This document shows, in pieces, positions 26,131 through 34,371 of a DNA stretch of 64,000 nucleotides. The notes below the pieces were generated by a model that was given only the letters and a program-made list of their open reading frames with translations, was not told the DNA's origin and searched no databases. Origin of the DNA: CAZUXY01 sp964624235 (GTDB lineage: Bacteria; Spirochaetota; UBA4802; UBA5368). Every line of letters begins with the position of its first letter. Within the stretch, counting starts at the first letter, position 1. The position numbers were made by a program, and so were the translations under genes. The stretch is from NCBI GenBank assembly GCA_964624235.1, contig CAZUXY010000007.1:23748-87747 (forward strand), read 5' to 3'.

Positions 26131-26802
26131 TCAACGGGCAGGCGTCAATTTCCTGATTACGGTCCCGGGTGTTCCCGGAGGCCCGTTTACACCCTCATAC
26201 CGCAGAAAAAAACCGTCCGCACCGTCATACCAGTACATGCCCGACCAGAAACGTGAGAGCATTCCGCGCAATGTAACCTTCACCTTTCTGACCCTGGTAA
26301 CGATCCCATCCAGTGTCACATCGTGTATGCCGTCCTTCACGGCATTCATACCTAAAAGCTTGAAATTATCCGGACGTAGAACGAAAAAGGAAACCTGCCG
26401 GCCCGAGGAAACCGCAAAACGGGAAAGGCAATAGGCAATGTGCTGGTACCATATGCCGCCATCGGTCAGGATCGAGCTGTTGATCTCCCTGCCCTCCCTG
26501 GTGCCGGTGAGATAAATGGTATTCCCGTTTCTACGTGCGATGAAGTCGGTTTTCTTTTCCGGATTGGACCTTTTCCAGGTAATAGTGCCGCCGTCTGCGT
26601 TCAGCACATAGGTATCGGTATATCCCGCCTTCTGTGAAACCATCACGTCGTTATTACCTTCCCGGCGGACCGTCCAGGTGAATTTCACCTTTTTATCACC
26701 GGTCTTTTCCAGATATGCACTGGTGTTCGCCGGGAAAACAGGCGATACAAGTACTGTAGAATAAACAATATATGCAAAAAAAGCCTTTCGCAGCAATATC
26801 AT
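26131..26802 (-). CDS. Hypothetical exported protein
   Basis: 223 residues from an ATG with AGGAGG a few bases upstream. A signal peptide is evident (MILLRKAFFAYIVYSTVLVSPVFPANT, cut near residue 26). The mature part is beta-rich with repeated K-x-x-F/W-T patterns and ends SRFWSGMYWYDGADGFFLRYEG, reminiscent of periplasmic DUF3108-like proteins, but I do not claim that family. It converges with the hybrid kinase with 16 bases between the stops. Confidence 0.75.
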   Translation of the reverse strand: MILLRKAFFAYIVYSTVLVSPVFPANTSAYLEKTGDKKVKFTWTVRREGNNDVMVSQKAGYTDTYVLNADGGTITWKRSNPEKKTDFIARRNGNTIYLTGTREGREINSSILTDGGIWYQHIAYCLSRFAVSSGRQVSFFVLRPDNFKLLGMNAVKDGIHDVTLDGIVTRVRKVKVTLRGMLSRFWSGMYWYDGADGFFLRYEGVNGPPGTPGTVIRKLTPAR

Positions 26803-26936
26803 CAAACCTCCTGAAACACACCTATATATATTCATGTTAACTCATTAATAAGTTTATAAACTTGCAGCTTCTAACAAAAGCATACCGGTTATGCATCGAG
26901 ACGGGTCGGTTGTCGCTGCAGCTTCAATTAGAATCT

Positions 26937-28040
26937 TCAGTTTTCCAATTCTTTTCGGAAACAACGGGGAATCTCATCCCTGTCCGGGATCATTTCGGTA
27001 TAAGAGTTTAGATCGACGGTGTTCAGCGTATGCCAGAAAAGATAACGACGTCCCGGATTCTGTTCCGCATGCCGGATAAGCGCGGCCATGGTTTTTCCCG
27101 TATACGTGACATCAAGACGGATGTCTTCAAGGTCCGCAAGCAGTTTTATCGCCTTGAGTCCTTCCTCTGTGGCTACTGCATAGCCTTTTCCGTAGAAATC
27201 GTGCAGCAGCCTGATGTCGCGGCCGGTGATTCCGCTGATGGCCGTTTCAACCCCGATTTCCCTCAGGAAACGTATGGTCCTGTTAATTTCCCACGCGACT
27301 ATTCGTTCGCTCACGAAGGACCGTTCAAGGATACGCACCCCCGTCACCTCCCCGATATCGCCGAACAGCCTGGATCCCAGGACCAGTCCCGCGAAGGTGC
27401 CGCCGGTGCCTACGGTCACATAAAGATAGTCCGGCGGAGGGCACTCTCCGGCCTCGATCTGCCGGCGGAGCTCCAGCGCCGCATCCATATAAGATATGAC
27501 CGAAAGCGGGGAAGAGCCCAGCAGCGGTATCAGATAGGGACGTTTACCCGCAAGGAGTTTCCCAAGATATACGGCCGCCAGCTTGAGGACATAAGCGGGC
27601 ATAGAGGATCCGAAAACCTGCTTTACCCCCAGGGCAGTGGCGATGAGAAAGTTTTTTTTCACGTAAGCCTGGTAAGGCTGACGGTTATAGACGGCGGTTA
27701 TATCGTCAAAGCCTTTCTTCCTGCCGAATATGACCGATGAAAGCACCTGGTTTGACCCCAGGGCGCCCCAGGTGACCAGTGATTTGCGACCCTTTGAAAC
27801 GGCGTCGGGAATGATCCATTCCATCATGCGGCATTTGTTACCACCGTACACACAGGAAGCTATATCGTCGCGTTTGATCCAGATATCGGCGCCGGTCTTT
27901 TCACTGAGCCGGTTCAGCCTGGTAACGGGGCTGGGATAGTCCCCAAGGGAACAGTAACGGACCTTTCCCTTCATCTGGGGGTATATGCTGAAGATCCAGG
28001 GTCTTTCTGATAGTTCTGCCATTAAAGAACGAACCCACAT
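26937..28040 (-). CDS. PLP-dependent D-cysteine desulfhydrase / ACC deaminase family protein
   Basis: 367-residue fold-type II PLP enzyme. The PLP Lys lies in IKRDDIASCVYGGNKCRMMEW (Lys near 69 in GGNK), the PLP-phosphate loop is VGTGGTFAGL, and LVTWGALGSNQVL is the family's substrate-binding segment. Family members desulfhydrate D-cysteine or deaminate 1-aminocyclopropane-1-carboxylate; which applies here cannot be read. The ATG at 28040 and an in-frame ATG at 28022 both have weak leaders. It is divergent from mnmA with 78 bp between. Confidence 0.9.
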   Translation of the reverse strand: MWVRSLMAELSERPWIFSIYPQMKGKVRYCSLGDYPSPVTRLNRLSEKTGADIWIKRDDIASCVYGGNKCRMMEWIIPDAVSKGRKSLVTWGALGSNQVLSSVIFGRKKGFDDITAVYNRQPYQAYVKKNFLIATALGVKQVFGSSMPAYVLKLAAVYLGKLLAGKRPYLIPLLGSSPLSVISYMDAALELRRQIEAGECPPPDYLYVTVGTGGTFAGLVLGSRLFGDIGEVTGVRILERSFVSERIVAWEINRTIRFLREIGVETAISGITGRDIRLLHDFYGKGYAVATEEGLKAIKLLADLEDIRLDVTYTGKTMAALIRHAEQNPGRRYLFWHTLNTVDLNSYTEMIPDRDEIPRCFRKELEN

Positions 28041-28118
28041 TGCGGTATAATTCTGGACAAATCTGTATCTGATAATAAATTAACTCAAGCATTTTACAGA
28101 ACAATATTCAGGAGAAAG

Positions 28119-29171
28119 ATGATGCGCATTGCGGTAGCCCTCAGCGGAGGATTGGACTCATCGTTTGCAGCTGTACTCCTGCGAAACGAAGGGCACCAGG
28201 TGATCGGTATTACCGCTTTGCTGGGAACTCCCGAATCTGCCGCAACTGAACAGATTTACAGCGCTCAACGTATCGCTGAACTGCTTGAAATCGAACTGCA
28301 TCCTGTCGATCTCTCATCCGCTTTCAATCGTGAAGTGATCGATCCCTTTTGTGCCGAGTACTCCAGGGGACGCACACCTAACCCCTGCATCCGCTGCAAC
28401 AGCGTCATCAAGTTCGGGCTGCTGCGAGCACAGGCGCGAACCCTGGGGTGTGAGGCAATGGCGACCGGTCATTACGCATATATCGGAAGGACCCCGGAGG
28501 GACGGTATTATATTGCCCGGGGAGCGGATACACACAAGGACCAGTCCTATTTCCTCTTTATGCTTACCCAGGAGGTGCTGCCTTTCATCGTATTTCCCCT
28601 GGGGAAATACTGCAAGCAGGAAGTACGGGACCTCGCGTTGAAGATGTCGCTGCCCATAACCGAAAGACCGGAAAGCCAGGAGATATGCTTCATCCCTGAC
28701 AATGACTACCCGGGATATATCGAAAGGCGGGTGAAACAGGCACCCTGCCCGGGAGACATTGTCGATACGGAAGGAAATATCATCGGGACGCACAACGGAA
28801 TTCATCGTTTCACGATCGGCCAGCGTCGCGGTCTGGGAATCTCGTCCCCTCATCCACTGTACGTGATCGGGATAGATGCCGAAAGAAACCGCGTCATCGC
28901 CGGTCCCGCCGATCAGCTGCTGCTGCGGGGGCTGATTGCGGCGCACGTCACCCATATGAAAGTCCCGTCACTCGATGGTCTTTCTGTGTATACGAAAACC
29001 CGTTCGTCACAGAAGCCCTTCGCGTCCAGGCTTGAAGAATCGGGAGATACGGTTACCGTCCGTTTCGAAACCCCACAGTCCGGCATAACACCGGGTCAGG
29101 CCGCCGTTTTTTACGATAATGACGGCCATGTTCTGGGGGGGGGATGGATCGAACGGGGATTACGGTACTGA
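28119..29171 (+). CDS. mnmA: tRNA-specific 2-thiouridylase MnmA
   Basis: Thiolates C2 of U34 in tRNA-Lys/Glu/Gln. 350 residues with PP-loop ALSGGLDSSFAA, the catalytic TPNPCIRCN and RPESQEICFIPD cysteines, ATGHYA, and the KDQSYFLF motif. The usual sequence SGGVDSS is SGGLDSS here. AGGAG precedes the double ATG at 28119/28122, so either codon may be used. The C-terminal beta-barrel is complete. Confidence 0.96.
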   Translation: MMRIAVALSGGLDSSFAAVLLRNEGHQVIGITALLGTPESAATEQIYSAQRIAELLEIELHPVDLSSAFNREVIDPFCAEYSRGRTPNPCIRCNSVIKFGLLRAQARTLGCEAMATGHYAYIGRTPEGRYYIARGADTHKDQSYFLFMLTQEVLPFIVFPLGKYCKQEVRDLALKMSLPITERPESQEICFIPDNDYPGYIERRVKQAPCPGDIVDTEGNIIGTHNGIHRFTIGQRRGLGISSPHPLYVIGIDAERNRVIAGPADQLLLRGLIAAHVTHMKVPSLDGLSVYTKTRSSQKPFASRLEESGDTVTVRFETPQSGITPGQAAVFYDNDGHVLGGGWIERGLRY

Positions 29172-29256
29172 ACCGGCATACCTCATCCGCACCCGCAGTG
29201 CCTCGTAATCCGGTTAACGCACCGCCCAGGTTTTATCAGGAGTTGCACGGCGGAGT

Positions 29257-29274
29257 GCGCTCGTAATTGAGCGC
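29257..29274. repeat. Hairpin GCGCTC-N6-GAGCGC between mnmA and mlaF
   Basis: GCGCTC (29257-29262) and GAGCGC (29269-29274) pair perfectly around GTAATT. It lies 86 bases after mnmA. With no T-run following, it may be an operator or processing hairpin rather than a terminator. Confidence 0.35.
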
Positions 29275-29386
29275 CTGTCACCTTCAGTAACGGTCACCGA
29301 CGCGCAAATTTTTCTTGCATTTTATAAAGCAATGGAAAGAATTCTATGGGACAAGGGACACGTTCCCATCGTTCCGCGGGTATTGC

Positions 29387-30139
29387 ATGAGCGAGAAGAT
29401 ACTTATAGAAAATCTCGAAAAGAGTTTCGGCAGCAAAATGGTGCTGTCAGGTGTGTCACTTTCGGTTCACTCAGGTGAAATCCTCTGCATCATCGGAAAA
29501 AGCGGTTCCGGCAAATCGGTTATCTTGAAACATCTCATCGGTCTACTGGTACCCGACAGCGGGAGCATAGTGGTAGATGGAACCGAGTTTACCGGAGCAG
29601 ATGAGTCGACCCGTATCACAATTCAATCGAAATACGGGGTACTGTTCCAGGGAGCGGCCCTTTTTGACTCAATGAATATCTACGACAACGTGGCCTTTGG
29701 AATACGAAGAAAAGGGCTGCCCGAGTCTGAGGTGGCGACGATAGTGTCCGAGATGCTCGCGCACGTGGGGTTGAGCAATGCTGAGGATAAAATGCCTTCA
29801 GAGCTTTCAGGAGGGATGCAGAAGCGGGCGGGACTCGCGCGTTCCATAGCCATGCAACCTGAGATTATGCTTTACGACGAACCCACCACTGGGGTGGACC
29901 CCATAACCGCCGGAGCGGTCGATCGGTTGATCCTGAAAATGCGTGACACTCTGGGGATCACCTCGATGTTGGTAACGCACGATATGAAATCGGCGTATCG
30001 AACCGCCGATCGTATCGCCATGCTGCTGGACGGCCGTATCGTGTTCACCGGAGCCCCCGCTGAACTCCGAAGGTGTGAAATACCCGAGGTGCGGCAGTTT
30101 GTCGAAGGGAGGGCCGATGGACCGATCAAGGTGGCATAA
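29387..30139 (+). CDS. mlaF: ABC transporter ATP-binding protein, MlaF-like
   Basis: 250-residue ATPase of the phospholipid (Mla/Mce-type) transporter. Walker A IGKSGSGKS, Q-loop VLFQGAALFDSM (the Ala/Leu-Phe-Asp-Ser pattern is typical of MlaF/Ttg2A), signature LSGGMQKRAGLARS, Walker B IMLYDEPTTGVDP and H-loop VTHD. I start at MSEKILIENL; the upstream 24 codons begin at a TTG and do not fit the family. Its permease partner MlaE is encoded about 30 kb away at 60093. The amidase that follows overlaps it by 23 bp. Confidence 0.93.
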   Translation: MSEKILIENLEKSFGSKMVLSGVSLSVHSGEILCIIGKSGSGKSVILKHLIGLLVPDSGSIVVDGTEFTGADESTRITIQSKYGVLFQGAALFDSMNIYDNVAFGIRRKGLPESEVATIVSEMLAHVGLSNAEDKMPSELSGGMQKRAGLARSIAMQPEIMLYDEPTTGVDPITAGAVDRLILKMRDTLGITSMLVTHDMKSAYRTADRIAMLLDGRIVFTGAPAELRRCEIPEVRQFVEGRADGPIKVA

Positions 30140-31499
30140 CGTCGCTACAGGCGCGATGTGTGCCGTGATTCTGCTTTTCGGATGTTTAAACGACATGAAA
30201 CCACCAACACTATCCCTGGACCTGAAAAAATATCAATGGCTCAGGGGTAAGAAAATATTCATCGATCCCGGACACGGCGTATCCTCGGTGAAAGATCTGT
30301 TCCGCACTGGACCGGGGGGCGTCACCGAGGAGGAGGTAAACCTCAGCGTCGGCCGGCTGCTCGCTTCCATGCTCAAAGAGGCCGGTGCTGATGTGGCATT
30401 GAGCCGCGGGGGACGCCGCGATATACCACTGGACCGGCGCATTGAAAAAGCGGTAAAATACAAACCCGATCTGCTGGTGAGCATACACCATAATGGAACA
30501 ATCCGCCGCATGGACAGGGTCAACTATCCCTCGGTGCTGATCTGGGGCAGCCCTGTGGTAAATCCCGCAAGCTATGATGCGGCCGGACTTCTGCTGGACG
30601 AGTTCCACCGCATGATGAATGAACGGGGAAGCGTTATCGCCGATTTCGCGGTGTTCCCCGAGACCGGCACCAAAATACTGCGTGAAACGCGTTACCTGTG
30701 CCCGGGCATTCTGGGGGAGGGAGGCTTCTTTTCCGATGAAACCCACGCCCTGCGGCTGAAGGACCCGCAGTACCATCAACGGGAGGCCGAGGCCTATTTT
30801 TCGGCCATTGCCGAATATTTCAAGAGAGGGGTACCCTCCGCCGCGGTTACCATATCCTCACCCCTGGACAATTCCGGTCCCATTAAAGCCCTGATTAGAG
30901 ATAAATCGCCCCTGATCGTCATCAAGACCGAAAGCGGCGCCGACGGAGTGGGCGTGGACCGTCGTTCTCTCAGAGCAACACTCAACGGAGTCCGGGTGCA
31001 GACCGTCCCGGTAACCGACGGTATCTTCCGAATCGATTACGGCAGGGAACTCTATCCAGGCGTCCAGCGGCTGCGTTTTTCGTTCAAAAACACCCGACAG
31101 CAGCACAGCATGATATATTCATCGGTATTCACCATGGAGGTGAAAAAGGGCGACTATGACCTGCTGGTACGTGAGGGTATAACGAGAATCTCGCGAAACC
31201 GCAATGTGACGGAAGGTCTACGTATGCTCAAGGGAGCTCTGTCCATGGAGGTAACCGGGCCGAAGGCCGATGAACTGGTATTCTACATCGCCCGTGCTTA
31301 TTCACTGCTGGGTGAAAGGGAAAACGCGTCGTATTATTACGCCAGGCTCCATTATTTCTATCCCCAGAGTCCCTACCGTAAAAAAATACCCATGCGAATC
31401 ACGGGGCATCGCTATCCTGTGGAATACCTGGGAAAAACCATCCCCGTTATATACGACCCGGACCTTACTCCTGTGAAGTCCGCAAAGTCGACGCGTTGA
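30117..31499 (+). CDS. N-acetylmuramoyl-L-alanine amidase, predicted lipoprotein
   Basis: Zinc amidase_3 enzyme cleaving the peptide stem from peptidoglycan. From the ATG at 30117 (GGGAGGG eight bases upstream) the 460 residues begin with a signal peptide and lipobox LLFGC (Cys23). Zinc ligands and catalytic residues are in FIDPGHG (His53), EEEVNLS (Glu near 72), SIHHN (His124) and LGEGGFFS (Glu201). The C-terminal 230 residues add a beta-sandwich part and a helical, TPR-like tail (about 360-440). Coupling to mlaF suggests joint envelope maintenance. Confidence 0.92.
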   Translation: MDRSRWHNVATGAMCAVILLFGCLNDMKPPTLSLDLKKYQWLRGKKIFIDPGHGVSSVKDLFRTGPGGVTEEEVNLSVGRLLASMLKEAGADVALSRGGRRDIPLDRRIEKAVKYKPDLLVSIHHNGTIRRMDRVNYPSVLIWGSPVVNPASYDAAGLLLDEFHRMMNERGSVIADFAVFPETGTKILRETRYLCPGILGEGGFFSDETHALRLKDPQYHQREAEAYFSAIAEYFKRGVPSAAVTISSPLDNSGPIKALIRDKSPLIVIKTESGADGVGVDRRSLRATLNGVRVQTVPVTDGIFRIDYGRELYPGVQRLRFSFKNTRQQHSMIYSSVFTMEVKKGDYDLLVREGITRISRNRNVTEGLRMLKGALSMEVTGPKADELVFYIARAYSLLGERENASYYYARLHYFYPQSPYRKKIPMRITGHRYPVEYLGKTIPVIYDPDLTPVKSAKSTR

Positions 31500-31564
31500 C
31501 TGGAGGATACACTAACCGGGTACCGCGGAGACACGGTTATAACCACCGCGCATCCTAATCCTCA

Positions 31565-31648
31565 GGTATTACCGCACACGGCTGTATATAAAACCATATC
31601 AGGAGGACGGTGCTTGGTGAGACACCAGCGCCCTCATACGGTAATACC
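31565..31648. repeat. Nested inverted repeats between convergent genes
   Basis: GGTATTACCG (31565-31574) and CGGTAATACC (31639-31648) are exact reverse complements, 64 bases apart. Inside lies a second hairpin: GGTGC-T-TGGTG (31609-31619), loop AGA, CACCAGCGCC (31623-31632), a 10-bp stem with one bulge and one G-U pair. The element sits between the amidase stop and the end of the DUF6125-like gene, so it may be a bidirectional terminator or a structured RNA. Confidence 0.5.
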
Positions 31649-31664
31649 CGCACCGAAACAGAAT

Positions 31665-32174
31665 CTACCTGACGGATATTGCAAACACACAGGTATCGTC
31701 CGCGTTGGGTCTGTTCTTGACGGACCGCATCTTCAGTTTGGGATCTATCTTTTTAAAATAATGCTGGTGAATCCGGGTGCAACCGTGTATGCACGATACC
31801 TTTGCCGGTTTCCCATCTTTCGAGATATAATCATCCAGGTTCATCTGGATCATGGAGTCCCAGTTGGGGCAAAGAGTATATTCCAGCGTCAGCGACTCGG
31901 GCGTTTCATTGGTGTATTTCGGAACATAACCGTTAATTTTGCATACCTGCGTGATCAGCTGTTGTACTTTTTCCATAACATTACCCTCAGGCCCTATCAG
32001 CTGGCAGAGAAGTTCCACAGCAGGCGGGAGCATGGCATCCCACATTGCCAGTTCCACCTTGATGATGTTTTCAGGTCCCAGTTCCTTGTAGGCAAACCAT
32101 GACCACCCGTTTGAAATATTATACAGCATCTGTAATCGTATAAGATTGGCCATTTCTTCAGACAGTTCATTCAT
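31665..32174 (-). CDS. DUF6125 / ATC-hydrolase-like protein
   Basis: 169 residues starting at an ATG preceded by GGAAGGTG. The sequence has a SNGWSWFAYKELGPE stretch near the N-terminus and CPNWDSM plus SCIHGCTRIHQHYF in the C-terminal half. This resembles the L-2-amino-thiazoline-4-carboxylate hydrolase-like / DUF6125 proteins often found beside acyl-CoA metabolism genes; I make that assignment from memory of the motif only. It follows the acyl-CoA dehydrogenase on the same strand, but a hairpin at 32461-32484 may separate the transcripts. Confidence 0.6.
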   Translation of the reverse strand: MNELSEEMANLIRLQMLYNISNGWSWFAYKELGPENIIKVELAMWDAMLPPAVELLCQLIGPEGNVMEKVQQLITQVCKINGYVPKYTNETPESLTLEYTLCPNWDSMIQMNLDDYISKDGKPAKVSCIHGCTRIHQHYFKKIDPKLKMRSVKNRPNADDTCVFAISVR

Positions 32175-32348
32175 GACCACACCTTCCTTACTAAAAAATG
32201 GTTATAAAACCGTACAGGAATTCCCCCGTCTATTTCCATACCCATCTTTGCTTTCAGAACCTGGAATGTTTCCTCCTTTAACGGCGGGGTCTTTCGTGTA
32301 CTGCCGGCACATTCACCGGAGCAAGGGGTCGCAATAGAATCCCGGTCC

Positions 32349-32372
32349 AATACACTTCATGTTTTGTGTATT
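32349..32372. promoter_or_regulatory. Inverted repeat AATACAC-N10-GTGTATT
   Basis: Perfect 7-bp arms at 32349-32355 and 32366-32372, in the region upstream of the DUF6125-like gene. A related ATACAC-N7-GTGTAT pair occurs at 36574-36592 at the other end of the cluster, so this may be a shared operator. Confidence 0.4.
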
Positions 32373-32460
32373 CTCCCGTATGGGGTCTTGTAAGAGTAAT
32401 ATTCATTACATCTTTTATCAAGCCTTTAAACCACCGCGGCAGTTCCCCTTATACGAAACA

Positions 32461-32484
32461 GGGACCGGCCATGACACCGGTCCC
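32461..32484 (-). terminator. Candidate intrinsic terminator after acyl-CoA dehydrogenase
   Basis: GGGACCGG (32461-32468) and CCGGTCCC (32477-32484) form a perfect 8-bp GC-rich stem with an 8-base loop, 34 bases beyond the stop at 32519. On the minus strand it is followed by TGTTTCGT, so only a short T-run. Confidence 0.55.
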
Positions 32485-32518
32485 CCAGGCAAATGAACAA
32501 AATAATGAAACGAGAATC

Positions 32519-33682
32519 TCAGGAATAACAGCCGATCTGGCGCGAGATAACGATCCGCTGGATCTCCGAAGTCCCTTCACCTATGGTAAGCAGCTTATAG
32601 TCGCGGTAAAATCTTTCCACGTTGTATTCCTTCATAAGGCCGTAACCGCCGTGGACCTGCACCGCCTGGTCCACCACCTTGCCCATTACCTCCGAGCAGT
32701 AGAGTTTAGCCATGGCGGCGTGTTTGGAAAAAGGAAGCCCCGCGTCCTTGAGCCTGCATGCCTTGTACAACAGATTGCGCGCGGCTTCAATGAGCGTCGC
32801 CATATCGGCAAGTTTGAAGGCGATAGCCTGGAATGTGGAAATGGGCACCCCGAACTGTCGACGCTCCCTGGTATATTTCAGGGCCAGCTCAAAAGCGCCC
32901 TGGGCGCCGCCCAGTCCCATTGCCGCGATGGCAAGCCGTCCGTTGTCCAGGGTCGAGAGCATCTGGTGAAATCCTTCCCCGCGTTTCCCCAGCAGGTTAT
33001 GTTCGGGAACGACACAGTCATCGAAAAAAAGCTCTCCTGTGTCGGATGAGCGCCACATCATCTTGCCGGTCATCTTCCTGGCAGTGAAACCGGTCGTACC
33101 ATTGGGGACCAGTATGCAGGAAACCTCTTTCTTACCCTGAGGACGTGTACCCGTTATGGCCTGGACCGTGCAAACCCCCGCCATCGGAGAGGTGGAATTG
33201 GTGATGAAAATCTTACTGCCGTTGATGGTCCATTTCCCATCTTCGAGACGCGCACTGGTCTTGCTCGCCCCGGCGTCTGAACCGGCCTCCGGTTCGGTCA
33301 GTCCGAAGGAAGCCAGTATCTCGCCGCCGCAGAGGCGCGGGAGCCATTCCCGCTTCTGGGCATCGTTTCCGAAGTAGTAAATGGGCCCTATACCGAGTGA
33401 ATTGGCGGCGGCCACCGTGGCGGCCTGCGACCCGTCTATCCGTGCGATCTCCTCCACCGCTATGATATACGACAGGTAGTCCATATGCGGACCCCCGTAT
33501 TCCTCGGACACCACAATGCCGAAAAGCCCCATGGCCCCCATTTTTCTGGTCAGCTCTACGGAAAAAGTCTCGGATTCGTCCAGGTCCACGGCCAGGGGTG
33601 CTATCTCGTGTTCGGCAAATTCCCTGATATTGTGCCGTAGTAGCTTGTGCTCCTCGCTCAGTCCGAAATCATACATGTCCAT
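32519..33682 (-). CDS. Acyl-CoA dehydrogenase
   Basis: FAD enzyme introducing a 2,3-double bond into an acyl-CoA. 387 residues, standard length. The FAD/substrate segment is FGLTEPEAGSDA (125-136 region), then KWTINGSKIFITN, ERRQFGVPISTFQA, QVHGGYG and the catalytic base in LTIGEGTSEIQRIVI (Glu of EGTS). These fit the short-chain/butyryl-CoA type. It lies 84 bp downstream of the DUF35 gene in the same direction. Its substrate is probably that of the thiolase-like cluster; etfAB is not in the window. Confidence 0.96.
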   Translation of the reverse strand: MDMYDFGLSEEHKLLRHNIREFAEHEIAPLAVDLDESETFSVELTRKMGAMGLFGIVVSEEYGGPHMDYLSYIIAVEEIARIDGSQAATVAAANSLGIGPIYYFGNDAQKREWLPRLCGGEILASFGLTEPEAGSDAGASKTSARLEDGKWTINGSKIFITNSTSPMAGVCTVQAITGTRPQGKKEVSCILVPNGTTGFTARKMTGKMMWRSSDTGELFFDDCVVPEHNLLGKRGEGFHQMLSTLDNGRLAIAAMGLGGAQGAFELALKYTRERRQFGVPISTFQAIAFKLADMATLIEAARNLLYKACRLKDAGLPFSKHAAMAKLYCSEVMGKVVDQAVQVHGGYGLMKEYNVERFYRDYKLLTIGEGTSEIQRIVISRQIGCYS

Positions 33683-33766
33683 CCTCCTTGAACATCAAAC
33701 AGGATGGGCAGGACAATCACGCCATGCTAAACGTCATCAAATCATTCATGGCCTGCCCCGGCATTA

Positions 33767-34363
33767 CTACAACGTATACCCTCCAGGAACCTGGTCCTGT
33801 TTCGTACCCGCCGGCACCCAGGAAAGGTCCATTATGGTATAAGTCGGGTTCAGGGTATTGAATATCGGTACCACTTTCATCCCGATAACCGGGTCCCCCA
33901 CCGCGAGATAGCTCATCAGAATAGTACACACACCGTCAAATTCCACATTGATGAATTTAATGGGCTTGTTCAAAAGGTTAAAGGCCCCCGAGCGTTCACA
34001 CACCATGAAGGTATGTACCTTCGCGGTTTTACGGGCTGTTTCGGTCATATCGATCACGGTGTTTTTCCCCAGGCAGTCGGGGCAGTGGATCCTGAAAGGC
34101 TGATATACTGATCCTTTATATTCGCATTTGGGATTGTCGCACCGGGTGGCCATCAGTTTCCCTTTCGAAAGGGATTCGAAAAAGACCGCCTCCCCCCCGT
34201 AGGAATGGATATAGGTCATGTCACGGGGATTGGTCACCCCCATGAGTTTCCATCCGTCATCGGCGTTGCGTATGGGGAAGTTGGGTGTCAGGTGATGGAA
34301 GTCCCCTTTGATTTTATACTGATTATTTTTTACGAATACTTGTCCGAACATGCTCATGGTCAT
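33767..34363 (-). CDS. DUF35 (Zn-ribbon plus OB-fold) partner of thiolase-like protein
   Basis: 198 residues with a zinc ribbon (RCDNPKCEYKG ... HCPDCLG, about 83-106) followed by an OB-fold. This is the architecture of proteins that bind thiolase-like enzymes, such as BbsA, ChsH2's C-domain and archaeal acetoacetyl-CoA thiolase scaffolds. Start options are ATGs at 34363, 34357 and 34351; AGGAG is best spaced for 34357. It follows the thiolase-like gene after 8 bp, so both are surely co-expressed. Confidence 0.88.
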   Translation of the reverse strand: MTMSMFGQVFVKNNQYKIKGDFHHLTPNFPIRNADDGWKLMGVTNPRDMTYIHSYGGEAVFFESLSKGKLMATRCDNPKCEYKGSVYQPFRIHCPDCLGKNTVIDMTETARKTAKVHTFMVCERSGAFNLLNKPIKFINVEFDGVCTILMSYLAVGDPVIGMKVVPIFNTLNPTYTIMDLSWVPAGTKQDQVPGGYTL

Positions 34364-34371
34364 TTCTCCTT

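Larger units (their letters stand above)
32175..32518. other. Intergenic region with terminator and inverted repeat
   Basis: No gene was seen in these 344 bases. They contain the hairpin downstream of the acyl-CoA dehydrogenase and an AATACAC/GTGTATT inverted repeat, both listed separately. The promoter of the DUF6125-like gene should also lie here; I could not pick one. Confidence 0.45.
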
